64,000 nucleotides of DNA from Clostridium sartagoforme (GCF_004794105.1 NZ_SRYR01000001.1:310001-374000); one strand, 5' to 3'. Positions 36,991 through 46,924 are shown, counted from the stretch's first letter. A program made the numbers and translations. The notes: generated by a model not told the origin, from the sequence alone.

Positions 36991-37947
36991 ATGAGGAATT
37001 TTTTAGTTTGTGATGGTGGTGGAACAAAAACAGATTTTCTTATATTCAATGAAAAAGCAGAAATATTAAGCTGTTATAAATGCACAGGTACTAATGCCTT
37101 ATTTATAGATGAGGAAAAAGCTATTAATAATGTTATTGGAGGAATAAATAAATGCGTGGCTAAAGCAGGATTAAGAATTAATGATTTAGATTTAATATGT
37201 TTATTTATACCAGGGTTTGAAAAATGTATAGATATAATAAAAAGAAAAATTAATATAAAAAATATTAAATGTCTATCAGATGTAGAGAATGCTTTTTTTG
37301 GAGCTATGGGAAAATCGTACGGAATTGTAGTTTTAAGTGGAACAGGATCTTTTTCAATTGGAATATCAAAGAGTAATAGAAAAGTAGTAAGTGGTGGATG
37401 GGGTCCTTTAATTGGAGATAAAGGCAGTGGATATCATATTGGAATTATGTGTCTTGAAAAGCTTGCATATTATTATGATAACAATATAAAAGACAGTAGG
37501 TTACGAGAACTATGCCTAGAAAAATTTGGAATAGATAATGAATTTGAAATTAGAAACATAATATACTCAAAAGAATTTGGAAGAGAAGATGTAGCAGAAA
37601 TATCAAAAATTATTGCGCAAGCAGCAAAAGAACAAGATAATGATGCAATTAATATTTTAAAGAAAGCTGCATCAGAATTAGTAGAATTAGTTTCTATATT
37701 AAATAGACGATTAAATAATGAAATATTACCAGTTTCATTAATAGGAGGAGTTGCTAATATTGGAGATTTATTTATAAATTTTTTTAAAGATGAACTATCG
37801 TTAAAATGCCCAAATTTATATTATGAAGATCCCAAATATGATCCTTTAATAGGAGCAATGCTATATGTTTTATTAAAAGAAGCCAATATAGATATTGAAT
37901 GTGATAAAGATGTATTAAGTAATTTATCTAAATATAGGAGGATATAG
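36991..37947 (+). CDS. BadF/BcrA-family N-acetylhexosamine kinase
   Basis: This is a 318-residue cytosolic kinase of the ASKHA fold. The phosphate-1 loop VCDGGGTKTDFLIF is at the N-terminus; VLSGTGSFSIG, the GGWGPLIGDKGSGYHIG motif and the adenosine loop SLIGGVANIGD follow. The GGWG..GDKGSG region is typical of N-acetylglucosamine or N-acetylmuramic acid kinases of this family. It would phosphorylate the sugar brought in by the ABC transporter encoded upstream. GGGAG lies 7 bases before the ATG, and the SIS gene begins 4 bases after the stop. The exact sugar is inferred. Confidence 0.85.
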   Translation: MRNFLVCDGGGTKTDFLIFNEKAEILSCYKCTGTNALFIDEEKAINNVIGGINKCVAKAGLRINDLDLICLFIPGFEKCIDIIKRKINIKNIKCLSDVENAFFGAMGKSYGIVVLSGTGSFSIGISKSNRKVVSGGWGPLIGDKGSGYHIGIMCLEKLAYYYDNNIKDSRLRELCLEKFGIDNEFEIRNIIYSKEFGREDVAEISKIIAQAAKEQDNDAINILKKAASELVELVSILNRRLNNEILPVSLIGGVANIGDLFINFFKDELSLKCPNLYYEDPKYDPLIGAMLYVLLKEANIDIECDKDVLSNLSKYRRI

Positions 37948-37951
37948 AATT

Positions 37952-38692
37952 ATGTTAATGGATAAGTATTTTGAAGAAATGAAAAAAGTATTAGTAAAAA
38001 TAGAAGATACACAAAAAGAAAAAATACTAAAAATATCTGAGGAAATTGCAGATAGACTAGAGAAGGGTGCAGCATGGCACATAATGGATACAGGACATAT
38101 GCTTATGTTTGAAGGGGTTGGACGTACAGGTGGTATGATGGCTCTTCAACCAATAAAAATAACATGTGAAATAGAAAATCCAGTAAGATATAGAGCTTCA
38201 GCATCAAAGGGTGCAGTAGGTTATGATAGTATTCCTGGATTTGCAGATTTCGTAATAGGAAGATCTAATATATTAGCAGGTGATATTATTATGATAGGCT
38301 CAGTTTCGGGATATAAATATTTCCCTGTAGACTTAGCAATTAAGGGAAATGAATTAGATTGTTTAACTATAGCTATAACAACAGTTGAGTATTCTAGTAA
38401 GCTTAAATCAGATCATCCAAGTGGATTAAGACTTTTTGAAGCTTGTAAATATTATTTGGATAATTGTAGTAATTATGGTGATACATTAGTAGAAGTTGAA
38501 GGGTTTGGTCAAAAAATTTGTCCAGCAAGTGGAATTTCTGCAAGTTATATAATGTGGGCTATACAAAGTACTGTTGTAGAAAAACTTCTAGCTAAAGGAC
38601 TTAAGCCTAGTGTATATATATCTAATCATATGGATAATGCAGCAAAAATTAATGGTGAAGCAATTGATAATTATACAAAGTATGGATATTAA
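37952..38692 (+). CDS. SIS-domain phosphosugar-binding protein (COG4821 type), copy 1
   Basis: This is a 246-residue cytosolic protein with a single SIS domain. The phosphate-binding segment IGSVSGYKYFPVDLAIKG and the TTVEYSSKLKSDHPSGLRLFE region match the sugar-isomerase-like COG4821 family rather than MurQ etherases, which have a different active-site pattern. AGGAGG lies 10 bases before the ATG. It sits between the kinase and the DUF6259 gene and has a paralogue at 46184 with the same order of motifs. It may isomerise or deaminate the kinase product, or act as a sensor; catalytic residues are not established for this family. Confidence 0.82.
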   Translation: MLMDKYFEEMKKVLVKIEDTQKEKILKISEEIADRLEKGAAWHIMDTGHMLMFEGVGRTGGMMALQPIKITCEIENPVRYRASASKGAVGYDSIPGFADFVIGRSNILAGDIIMIGSVSGYKYFPVDLAIKGNELDCLTIAITTVEYSSKLKSDHPSGLRLFEACKYYLDNCSNYGDTLVEVEGFGQKICPASGISASYIMWAIQSTVVEKLLAKGLKPSVYISNHMDNAAKINGEAIDNYTKYGY

Positions 38693-38707
38693 TATTAGAG
38701 GTGTGTT

Positions 38708-40732
38708 ATGAGATTAATAGGAAAGACATTTATTTGCCAGTATTCAAGTGATACTAATAACTTTAGTAGTATTAAAAATTCTATTACTGGTGATGAATAT
38801 ATAAAAAAAGATATAAATCAATCTATTATAGAGCTATATGGGATAAGTGGTAAAAATAAGTTTAAACTAGTTCCAGAAGAAGCTGAGGTATTAGGGAATG
38901 AAAAGAAATTAGAAATAAAAATTAAAAAGTTTTCTAATAAAAATATTCTTTGCAATTTATATATAGAAGCTATTGAAGATAGAATTGTTATTAATGCGGA
39001 TATTGAAAATTTGGATGATAGCATAGATATAACTGAAGTTCTAATGCCACATATATCAGGAATATTTCTTGGAGAAAGTTATAAAGACGATATCATAATC
39101 TACCCTCATCATGCAGGTGAAAAAACTATAAATCCTGTAATAGGCTACGGAAAAAATAAAAAAGATTTTTGGAGAGCCAGTAGCGTAAAGTTTGAAGATA
39201 TTTATAGAAGAGAAATCAACTATTGTGGGTTAGCTTCAATGAGTTGGATGTACTATTATGATGATAATAATGGACTATATATAGGAAGTCATGATGAAAG
39301 ATTCCCTGTAACAGGAATAATTGCTGAAACAAGTGGACTTGAAAATAATCCATGGATGGGTTTTGGATTTAGAAAATATAAAAGAATAACTAAGGGAGAA
39401 AAGTATAGTACTGGAGATTATGTTATTGCAATTACAGATAAAGACTGGCATTATGGCTCAAAAATATATAGAAACTACATTGGAAAATATTTAGATTTTG
39501 ATCATAATCCAGATTATTTAAATGAACAGTATGCTTTAAATCAATGTTATAACTTCAAAAGAAACGGAAAAATAGAAAATACATTCGACAAAATTCCATA
39601 TTTATATGAAAAAGGGAAAGAGCTTGGAGTTAATCATATGTTTTTAGCAAGCTGGAATAGAACAGGATTTGATTCTTATTACCCAGAATATTATCCTGAT
39701 ATGGAGCTTGGATCAGCAATGGAGTTTAGAAGAGGTCTTGAATATGTAAGAAATAATGGTGGACAATCTACATTATATATAAATGCTAGAATTTTTGATG
39801 TTGAATCAAATTTCCATAAAACTCTTGGTGAAAAAATGGCTATTTTAAATGAAAATGAAGAGATGATTTATGAAACATATGGTCCAGCTAAGTTTACGGT
39901 AAATTGCCCGTCAGATAAGTTATGGAGAGATTTTTTGTTAGATACTGCAGAATTTACAGTAAAGGCTTATGGATGTGATGGAATTTATCTTGATCAACTT
40001 GCTTCAGCTGAACCTTTGCCTTGCTATAACAAAGAGCATAGTCATGAAGACATTGGTGATTTTAATAATGGAAATATTTATGTATTAAAAGAATTATTAG
40101 GAAGACTAAGAAAACATAATCCAAATTCATATATAATGACAGAAAACTGTGGGGATATTTATGGTAGCTATACATGGGGGAATTTAACATGGAATGGTGC
40201 AGAGTATGATGAATTTTATAATGTATTTAAATATACATTCCCTGAATTTGTTCAAGTTAATATGGTTAATCCTAGAGGTTGGGAGCCAGATGAAGATAAG
40301 AGATATAAATATTTCTTTAAAGATATGCAAAGAGCTATAGTTTTAGGAAATATATTATGGATGGGATTAACAACTAGATTAACAGAAGAGGCAGGAGAAA
40401 TTCATAACTATGCTAAAAAAGCTTTAAACTTTAGAAAAAATATACAAGGATATATAAAAGATACAACCTTTATTGATAATAAGTATATAGAATATGTATC
40501 ATCTGAATGTGAGGCTGCTTCTTATAGAATATCTGATGATAAATATGTAGTTATTGCTGGAAACTATAGTAATATAGATGAAGCTAAAATTACCATCTCT
40601 TTTAATAAGACAATAAAAAATATAGAGGTTTACGATATAGAATGGAATAAAGAAATTATAAATGTTGAAAAAAATGAAATAGATTTATCAATTGAAAATA
40701 GTAGATTATATTGTTTTGTAATAAATAGTTAA
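38708..40732 (+). CDS. DUF6259 glycoside-hydrolase-like protein
   Basis: This is a 674-residue protein with no signal peptide, therefore cytosolic. The N-terminal beta-rich part (about 1-255) resembles the sandwich domain before a TIM barrel. The middle (about 260-580) has barrel-like features: NHMFLASWNRTGFDSYYPEY, the candidate acidic strand GCDGIYLDQLAS and YIMTENCGDIYG; a C-terminal beta domain follows. This architecture fits DUF6259 and distantly the alpha-galactosidase-like hydrolases. Candidate acids are the aspartates of CDGIYLD and the glutamate of TENCGD. Placed between kinase/SIS genes and the surface phosphoesterase gene, it probably trims the imported glycoside. Substrate unknown. 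Confidence 0.75.
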   Translation: MRLIGKTFICQYSSDTNNFSSIKNSITGDEYIKKDINQSIIELYGISGKNKFKLVPEEAEVLGNEKKLEIKIKKFSNKNILCNLYIEAIEDRIVINADIENLDDSIDITEVLMPHISGIFLGESYKDDIIIYPHHAGEKTINPVIGYGKNKKDFWRASSVKFEDIYRREINYCGLASMSWMYYYDDNNGLYIGSHDERFPVTGIIAETSGLENNPWMGFGFRKYKRITKGEKYSTGDYVIAITDKDWHYGSKIYRNYIGKYLDFDHNPDYLNEQYALNQCYNFKRNGKIENTFDKIPYLYEKGKELGVNHMFLASWNRTGFDSYYPEYYPDMELGSAMEFRRGLEYVRNNGGQSTLYINARIFDVESNFHKTLGEKMAILNENEEMIYETYGPAKFTVNCPSDKLWRDFLLDTAEFTVKAYGCDGIYLDQLASAEPLPCYNKEHSHEDIGDFNNGNIYVLKELLGRLRKHNPNSYIMTENCGDIYGSYTWGNLTWNGAEYDEFYNVFKYTFPEFVQVNMVNPRGWEPDEDKRYKYFFKDMQRAIVLGNILWMGLTTRLTEEAGEIHNYAKKALNFRKNIQGYIKDTTFIDNKYIEYVSSECEAASYRISDDKYVVIAGNYSNIDEAKITISFNKTIKNIEVYDIEWNKEIINVEKNEIDLSIENSRLYCFVINS

Positions 40733-40767
40733 AATATAGAATTAAACACTATAACAATCGTAGCTAA

Positions 40768-40801
40768 AACCTCCTAATTTATATAAATGTATTAGGGGGT
40801 T
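40768..40801 (+). other. hairpin between the DUF6259 gene and the phosphoesterase gene
   Basis: AACCTCCTAAT pairs with ATTAGGGGGTT (one G-T pair). There is no T-run, so it may be a weak attenuator or processing site rather than an operon end. Confidence 0.55.
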
Positions 40802-40857
40802 AATATTCTAAATATAAAGTTATATGTATAAATTTAATTATGTTTAGGAGGATAATT

Positions 40858-43800
40858 ATGAGATTGTTTAGGAAAATAAAAAGAAGTTTAGCATTGGTAA
40901 TATCAATATGTTTAATATTATCAATAGTTCCATTTAAATCTACGTTTGCAGAAGGAAAAAATGATAAGAAAGTAATTAATATAGTAGTTGATGGATTATC
41001 AGATAAAATGTATGAAGAAATAAAAGGGAGAGGTGTAGAAACCCCAAATATTGATTCATTAATTAGTAATGGTTCAAGACTTAGAGAAGTTAAAACAGTA
41101 ATTCCAGCATATGGAGGTTCACAAGCTGCTGCATTAACTGGTGCGGGTACGGATACTAATAAATTTTTATATAGGTATTATGATAGAAACACTAATACAT
41201 GTATAAATGACACAAACATAGCATTTAAAATGGAAGCTCAAACTATATTTGAAAAGTTTATTGAAGATAATAATGGAGTAAATGTACTGGCAACTGGATG
41301 GCAGGTAGCTGATAAATCCATAGATGGTAGAGGGGTATTTAAGACTGGGAATGAGAATTATGTATTAAAAGAATATGCAAGAGGAGATAAACTTGTATCA
41401 GTTGAAACTGTAACCAAGGATATTACTGATGCTATTAATAGTGATAATACACCAAGATTAATTACTGCATATTCAAATGATATAAAGATGGTAGGATGGG
41501 GTGGAACAGACTCATCTATAAATAATAAAATTGATGATACAGTAAGACTTATAGATACAAAGATAGGAGAAATAATTCAAGCTTTAAAAGATAATGGTAA
41601 ATTTGAAGATACAACTATAATATTAAACTCTCTGTCAACAGTTTATACTATAGGCTCTAAGATTGCTACTGGAACATTAGCTAGTAAAATAACATCAGCC
41701 ACAGGGGTAAAAGCCATTGAAAGTGGCGGCGGTGCAATTGCAGAAGATGCTAAAGTCGTAATAATTAAGCAATATGTAATGTCATATGCTCAATTATATT
41801 TTACTAATGAAGCAACAGAAGAGGATAAAGAGAAAGTATTAGCATATCTAAATGATAAAACAAATGAGATGGGAGAAAATATTGAAAATGTTTACTCGAA
41901 TGAAGAACTAGGGCTATCTAGAGATTACTGTGATTACTTAATAAATCCGATAGAGGGTAAAAGTTTTTCAGCGGCAGGCTCTGGGGTATTTAGAACTGAT
42001 AACTTAAATTATAGAGATGTGTTTTGTGTAGTATCTGGAAATGATATTGAAAATGGTAGTGGTGTAAAAGGTGATTTAAGCATTATAGATATAGCAGCAA
42101 CTATTTGTAGCATACTAGGGGGAAATCCACCTAAAAATAATGAAGGTAGAGCATGGGTGTTTGAACAAGTATCAGCTGCACCAATAGTTACAATTACTTA
42201 TCCAAAGAATAATTCCACTGTATATAAAAATGTTATTAATCTAACAGGAACTGTTGATATGGAAGCTACGGTTAAAGTAAATGGAATAGATGTTAGTGTA
42301 ATAGATAATAAATTTTCAGCTGAAGTTACTTTAAATGAAGGTAATAATTATATATTAATAGAAGCTACTAATAAAGATGGTAAGACATCAAGAGTAAATA
42401 CTGCTGTTAAATATGTAGTAAAACCTGAAATTCCAGAAGGTAATACAGTTGTATATATAAACTGGGATGGGTTTGCAAATCATTATGTAGACATAGCAGA
42501 AGAACAAGGTAAAATTCAAACTTTAAGTAATATAAAAAATAACGAGGGAGTTTATTTCTCTAATGCTACAACAGGAATTCCTTCAATAACAAATCCAATG
42601 CAAGCAGCAATAGTATCAGGTACAACATCAAAATATACAGATAATAGTTATAGGTATTTTGATAAAGAACAAAATAGAGTTGTTCAAGATGATCCAGGAA
42701 GAAAAAATGAAAGTGAAACTATAGCGGAAAGCGTAATAAGGCAGGGATTAAATGCAGTTTCAATAAATCAATTTGCACTTGAAGATAGGGGAACTGTAAT
42801 TGGTGATGAAGTAAATCCATATGTTAATGCAGATCCAAGCAACAATGGTTATGCAGATTCAGTTGCTCGCTTTGATGCAGCAATAGATCTTGTAAAAAAT
42901 TTAAATGCTGGAGATATAAAGTTAGATTCACTTCCAAGGTTAATTGCTTTATACATGGATGATTTAGATGGTGTGGGTCATAATGAAGCAGAAACTTATG
43001 GAGTAAAACTAGCAAAAAATGAAGCAGAAAGAATAGAAAATGTAATAAATAGATTAGAATTAATGGATAAAAAGCTAGGTGAATTTATTCAAGCTTGTAA
43101 AGATGCTGGAGTTTATGACGAGATGACTTTTGTGCTAACAGCAGATCACGGTATGGCAAATTTCGGAATGCAAGAAGAGATTAATGACGAAAGTACTAAA
43201 AGTAAATTACCAGATTTAATGGAATCAATCGAGAGCTTAGGAGATGGATATAAGTGTGAGTTTTTACATCCAACTCAAATACAAGTACCATCAGAAGAAA
43301 CTGATATAGCAATTGTAACTGTTGGATTACAAGCTCAAATTTCATATGTAGGTGAATTTAATAAAGAAGTAATAGCAGAAAAAAATCAGAAGATATTAGA
43401 AGTGTTAAAAGATAAAGATTATATTGGACAAGTAATGCTACCAGAAGAAATTGCAGAAAGAGGGGTAAAAGAAAGCTTTGCAGATTTAATTATCTCACCC
43501 AAAACACCATATCATTTCCACGGTCCAAAAGTTACAGGGTTAACAGCAAGGGGGCAACATGATAGCTTAGAAGAGGAAGCTCAAAATATAGCTTCATTTA
43601 TGTGGGGAAATGGAGTTAAAAAAGGTGAAATCTATAATGATAAAATATATAATAGAGATTTCATACCAACATTATCAAAGATTTTAGGTTTAAATGCACC
43701 ACTGGATTCTACTGGGAATATTCTTTATGGAGCTTTAGAAACTCCAAAGATAGATGAAGAATATATTGAAAAAGTTGAAGCAGAAGATACAACTTTAAAT

Positions 43801-46074
43801 GGTTCAGCAAATAAATATTTTGATGAAAATGCATCAAATGGAATGGCTGTTACTGGACTTAGTAGTGAAGGTTCTTATGTAGAATTTATAAACGTACCAA
43901 GAGCCAATAAAATGGTTGTTAATTATTCAGCTGAAAATGATGGCAAGCTAGTTATGTATGTTAACAATAAATTAGTAAGGAGCATATATTTTCCAGAGAC
44001 TAATTCTAATAATAAATATGAAGGTAAAGTTATAAATTTAGATTTAAATAAGGGTGATACAGTTAAATTTGTATTTGAAACTGGAAAAGCTTCAGCAAAA
44101 TTAAATTTAGATAAAATAGATTTTTATAGTAATGAAGCACCAGAAGTAGAACCTATTAAAACAGGTAACCCATTTACACTTGTAATGACACCAAATGGAG
44201 ATACAGAGACATCAATGGGATTTTCATGGTACACAGATGAAAATGTAAAGGGTACAAAGGTAGAAGTAGTTAAAGATAATGGCGGTGAAGCAGAATTTGA
44301 TAAAGCTACATCTTTCAATGGAATATGCCAAACAGTAGGGACTAAATTAAATGGTGATAATGCTGTTTATGAAAGTCACAAAGTAGTTGCTACTGGATTA
44401 GAAGCTGGCACTAAATATTTCTATAGAGTTGGAGATGGAAGAACATGGAGTGAAATTGGAAGTTTTACAACATCAAATAAAGGTGAATTTTCATTTTTAT
44501 ATTTAACAGATTCTCAAGGAAAAAATGAAGGGGATTATGAAGTATGGGCAAAGACATTAGATAAAGCTTTTAACAAATTCCCAGAATCAAGATTCCTTTT
44601 AATGGGTGGAGATATGGTTGATGCTGGATTAAATGTACCAAATAATGAGCAAGAATGGATACATTTCTTTGAAAAAGCAAAAGATAATCTATTAAATTTA
44701 CCTATGGCGCCAGTAATAGGGAACCATGAAGGAAGGAATAATACAGGATTTAATAATCATTTTAACTTACAAAATACAAAGGGTGTTATGGCTACACCAT
44801 TAAATTCAGTTTATTCTTTTGATTATAATGATGTTCACTTTGCAATGTTGAATACAGAAATGGCAGAAAGTAAAGAGATGTTTGCACCACAAATAGAGTG
44901 GTTAAAGAGAGATATGATAGCAACAGATAAAAAGTGGAAGATTGTTATGCTTCATAAACCTCTATATAGTACATCATCACATATAAAGGATAAGGATATC
45001 GTAGAGGTAATAAAGCCAATGTTAGGACCAGTTGTTGATGAACTTGGTATAGATTTAGTACTTCAAGGTCATGACCATATATATGCAAGGACAAGTCAAC
45101 TTTATAATGGTGAAAAAACTGGTGATGTAGTTACAGATGGTAAGGTAACTAATCCTAAAGGAACAATGTATCTTATAAGCAATACATCAGGATTTAAATA
45201 TTATGAGCAACATCCAGATGCTCAATTAGACCTATTTGAAAAAACTGAGCAACCAAAGGATCAAGTTTATACAGGAATTAAAGTTAATGATTCAGAACTA
45301 AAAATAGAATCATATCTATTAAATAGCGATGAATTATACGATAGTTATGCAATAGAGAGAACAGATGTGGCACCTGATAGGGTAGAAGATTTTATAGTAA
45401 GTAAAACAGATGAAGGTAAAGTTAAATTAACATGGTCAGTAGTGGATAATGCTAAAGAATATGTAATATATGATTTAGATAATAAGGTTGGAAATAATTG
45501 GTCTATGAGAGTAGATGCAAAAGCTAAAAGTAATGATTATGAAACAATACTAGACTTTGATTACTCAAATGATTATAGATTTGCGATTAAAGCTGTTGGA
45601 GAACGTTCATATTCAGAATATACAGAGGCAATTACAGAAACAGCAAAAGAATTAATAGAAGATATTGATAAATTACCAGAAGAAATTAAACTAGAGCATA
45701 AAGAACTAGTTAATTCTTTGATGGAAAGATTTAATGCACTTTCAGATAAAGATAAAGCATTAGTAACAAATATTGAAAAATTAGAAGCTGCTATAGAAAA
45801 AATTAAAGAATTAGAAGCTGAAAATGGTGGAAATCCAGGTGATGGAGATAATAATGGCGGTAATGAAAATGGCGGTGGAACCGGAGATGGTGGAAGTACT
45901 GGAAATGGCAATGGAACAAATCCAGGGGATATAGGTAATAATGGAAATGGTGGAGAAACTACATTGCCAATGACAGGAGCTACTGTAAGTTACAGTATAA
46001 TAATATTGCTAGGATTTATATCAATAGTAGTAGGTTATTATATGGTAGAAAAAAATAAGAAAAAAGTAAGTTAA
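40858..46074 (+). CDS. wall-anchored multidomain phosphoesterase (two NPP-like domains, metallophosphatase, LPXTG)
   Basis: This is a 1738-residue secreted protein. ATG 40858 is used, because TTAGGAGG lies inside the upstream in-frame ATG at 40840. A signal peptide (to about 32) is followed by an alkaline-phosphatase-like domain (about 38-430) that keeps one aspartate (D45) but lacks the nucleophile and other metal ligands. An Ig-like domain (about 440-525) precedes a second, intact copy (about 530-960: D537, nucleophile T578, D704/H708, D763-H764). A CBM6-like sandwich (about 985-1100) and a purple-acid-phosphatase N domain lead into a metallophosphatase (D1218, D1252, N1289-H1290, H1366, H1405/H1407). 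A fibronectin-like region, Gly/Asn-rich linker and LPMTGA (1703-1708) end it. It probably removes phosphate or phosphodiester groups from surface-captured molecules. Confidence 0.88.
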   Translation: MRLFRKIKRSLALVISICLILSIVPFKSTFAEGKNDKKVINIVVDGLSDKMYEEIKGRGVETPNIDSLISNGSRLREVKTVIPAYGGSQAAALTGAGTDTNKFLYRYYDRNTNTCINDTNIAFKMEAQTIFEKFIEDNNGVNVLATGWQVADKSIDGRGVFKTGNENYVLKEYARGDKLVSVETVTKDITDAINSDNTPRLITAYSNDIKMVGWGGTDSSINNKIDDTVRLIDTKIGEIIQALKDNGKFEDTTIILNSLSTVYTIGSKIATGTLASKITSATGVKAIESGGGAIAEDAKVVIIKQYVMSYAQLYFTNEATEEDKEKVLAYLNDKTNEMGENIENVYSNEELGLSRDYCDYLINPIEGKSFSAAGSGVFRTDNLNYRDVFCVVSGNDIENGSGVKGDLSIIDIAATICSILGGNPPKNNEGRAWVFEQVSAAPIVTITYPKNNSTVYKNVINLTGTVDMEATVKVNGIDVSVIDNKFSAEVTLNEGNNYILIEATNKDGKTSRVNTAVKYVVKPEIPEGNTVVYINWDGFANHYVDIAEEQGKIQTLSNIKNNEGVYFSNATTGIPSITNPMQAAIVSGTTSKYTDNSYRYFDKEQNRVVQDDPGRKNESETIAESVIRQGLNAVSINQFALEDRGTVIGDEVNPYVNADPSNNGYADSVARFDAAIDLVKNLNAGDIKLDSLPRLIALYMDDLDGVGHNEAETYGVKLAKNEAERIENVINRLELMDKKLGEFIQACKDAGVYDEMTFVLTADHGMANFGMQEEINDESTKSKLPDLMESIESLGDGYKCEFLHPTQIQVPSEETDIAIVTVGLQAQISYVGEFNKEVIAEKNQKILEVLKDKDYIGQVMLPEEIAERGVKESFADLIISPKTPYHFHGPKVTGLTARGQHDSLEEEAQNIASFMWGNGVKKGEIYNDKIYNRDFIPTLSKILGLNAPLDSTGNILYGALETPKIDEEYIEKVEAEDTTLNGSANKYFDENASNGMAVTGLSSEGSYVEFINVPRANKMVVNYSAENDGKLVMYVNNKLVRSIYFPETNSNNKYEGKVINLDLNKGDTVKFVFETGKASAKLNLDKIDFYSNEAPEVEPIKTGNPFTLVMTPNGDTETSMGFSWYTDENVKGTKVEVVKDNGGEAEFDKATSFNGICQTVGTKLNGDNAVYESHKVVATGLEAGTKYFYRVGDGRTWSEIGSFTTSNKGEFSFLYLTDSQGKNEGDYEVWAKTLDKAFNKFPESRFLLMGGDMVDAGLNVPNNEQEWIHFFEKAKDNLLNLPMAPVIGNHEGRNNTGFNNHFNLQNTKGVMATPLNSVYSFDYNDVHFAMLNTEMAESKEMFAPQIEWLKRDMIATDKKWKIVMLHKPLYSTSSHIKDKDIVEVIKPMLGPVVDELGIDLVLQGHDHIYARTSQLYNGEKTGDVVTDGKVTNPKGTMYLISNTSGFKYYEQHPDAQLDLFEKTEQPKDQVYTGIKVNDSELKIESYLLNSDELYDSYAIERTDVAPDRVEDFIVSKTDEGKVKLTWSVVDNAKEYVIYDLDNKVGNNWSMRVDAKAKSNDYETILDFDYSNDYRFAIKAVGERSYSEYTEAITETAKELIEDIDKLPEEIKLEHKELVNSLMERFNALSDKDKALVTNIEKLEAAIEKIKELEAENGGNPGDGDNNGGNENGGGTGDGGSTGNGNGTNPGDIGNNGNGGETTLPMTGATVSYSIIILLGFISIVVGYYMVEKNKKKVS

Positions 46075-46183
46075 TTATATAAAGTGCTGTTGTATAATTA
46101 AGAATCTATAAAAAGGTAAGCGCTAAACTTTTTAGGTACTTTGCAATGGCACTTTATAAATTGTTTTTTTGGAGGTTGAAATT

Positions 46184-46924
46184 GTGGAATTTAAATATTT
46201 TAATAGAATAAGAGAGATACTTAATGAAGTAGAGCACAAAGAAGATAATTCTATGGGTAAAGCTGTTGATATATTAGTAAATACAATATTAAATAAAAAA
46301 TCTATATTTGTATTTGGAGCCTCACATGCAGGAATAATTACTGAAGAGTTATATTATAGAGCTGGAGGATTAGTATTAATAAATCCTATTTTTGCAAAAT
46401 CTCTTATGCTTGATACATCACCAATTACAATGACAAGCAATATGGAAAGATTAGTAGGTTATGGAGAAACTATATGTAAAAATGTACCTATGAAAGAGGG
46501 GGACATACTAATAGTTCATTCAGTTTCAGGTAGAAATCCAGTTTCTATTGAAATTGCATTAGAGGCAAAGAGACGAAAAGTATCTGTTATTTGTATAACA
46601 AACTTAGAATATTCTAAAACTGTTACATCTAGACATCCGTGCGGTAAGAATTTATATGAGGTGTGTGATATAGTTATAGATAACCATGGAGATATAGGTG
46701 ATGCTTGTGTAGAATTAGATGGGTTAAATCAAAAGGTTAGTCCGTCATCTACTGTTATTGCAGCTACAATAATGAATTCAATAATTGCTGAAGTAACGCA
46801 AAAGTTAATTGATAAAGGAATAAGTAAGCCACCAATATTTTATAGTGCTAATATTGATGGTGGTGATGAGCTAAATAGAAATATTTATAACGAGTATAAG
46901 GATGCTATACATTATAAATATTAA
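46184..46924 (+). CDS. SIS-domain phosphosugar-binding protein (COG4821 type), copy 2
   Basis: This is a 246-residue cytosolic SIS protein, paralogous to the product at 37952: it shares the phosphate loop HSVSGRNPVSIEIALEAK, TNLEYSKTVTSRHPCGKNLYE and the C-terminal motif with SPSSTVIAATIMN. GTG 46184 is the likely start, as GGAGG (46171-46175) lies 8 bases before it and inside the in-frame TTG at 46169. In this copy the N-terminal glycine segment FVFGASHAGIITEELYYRAGG is closer to canonical SIS proteins than in copy 1. It ends the locus before a strong terminator. Two copies may act as a heteromer or on two related sugars. Confidence 0.82.
   Translation: MEFKYFNRIREILNEVEHKEDNSMGKAVDILVNTILNKKSIFVFGASHAGIITEELYYRAGGLVLINPIFAKSLMLDTSPITMTSNMERLVGYGETICKNVPMKEGDILIVHSVSGRNPVSIEIALEAKRRKVSVICITNLEYSKTVTSRHPCGKNLYEVCDIVIDNHGDIGDACVELDGLNQKVSPSSTVIAATIMNSIIAEVTQKLIDKGISKPPIFYSANIDGGDELNRNIYNEYKDAIHYKY

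Noticed and set aside
37952-38692. Identification of the SIS protein as MurQ etherase
   Set aside because: The kinase next to it suggested a MurK-MurQ pair, but the SIS sequence belongs to the COG4821 type and lacks the MurQ pattern.
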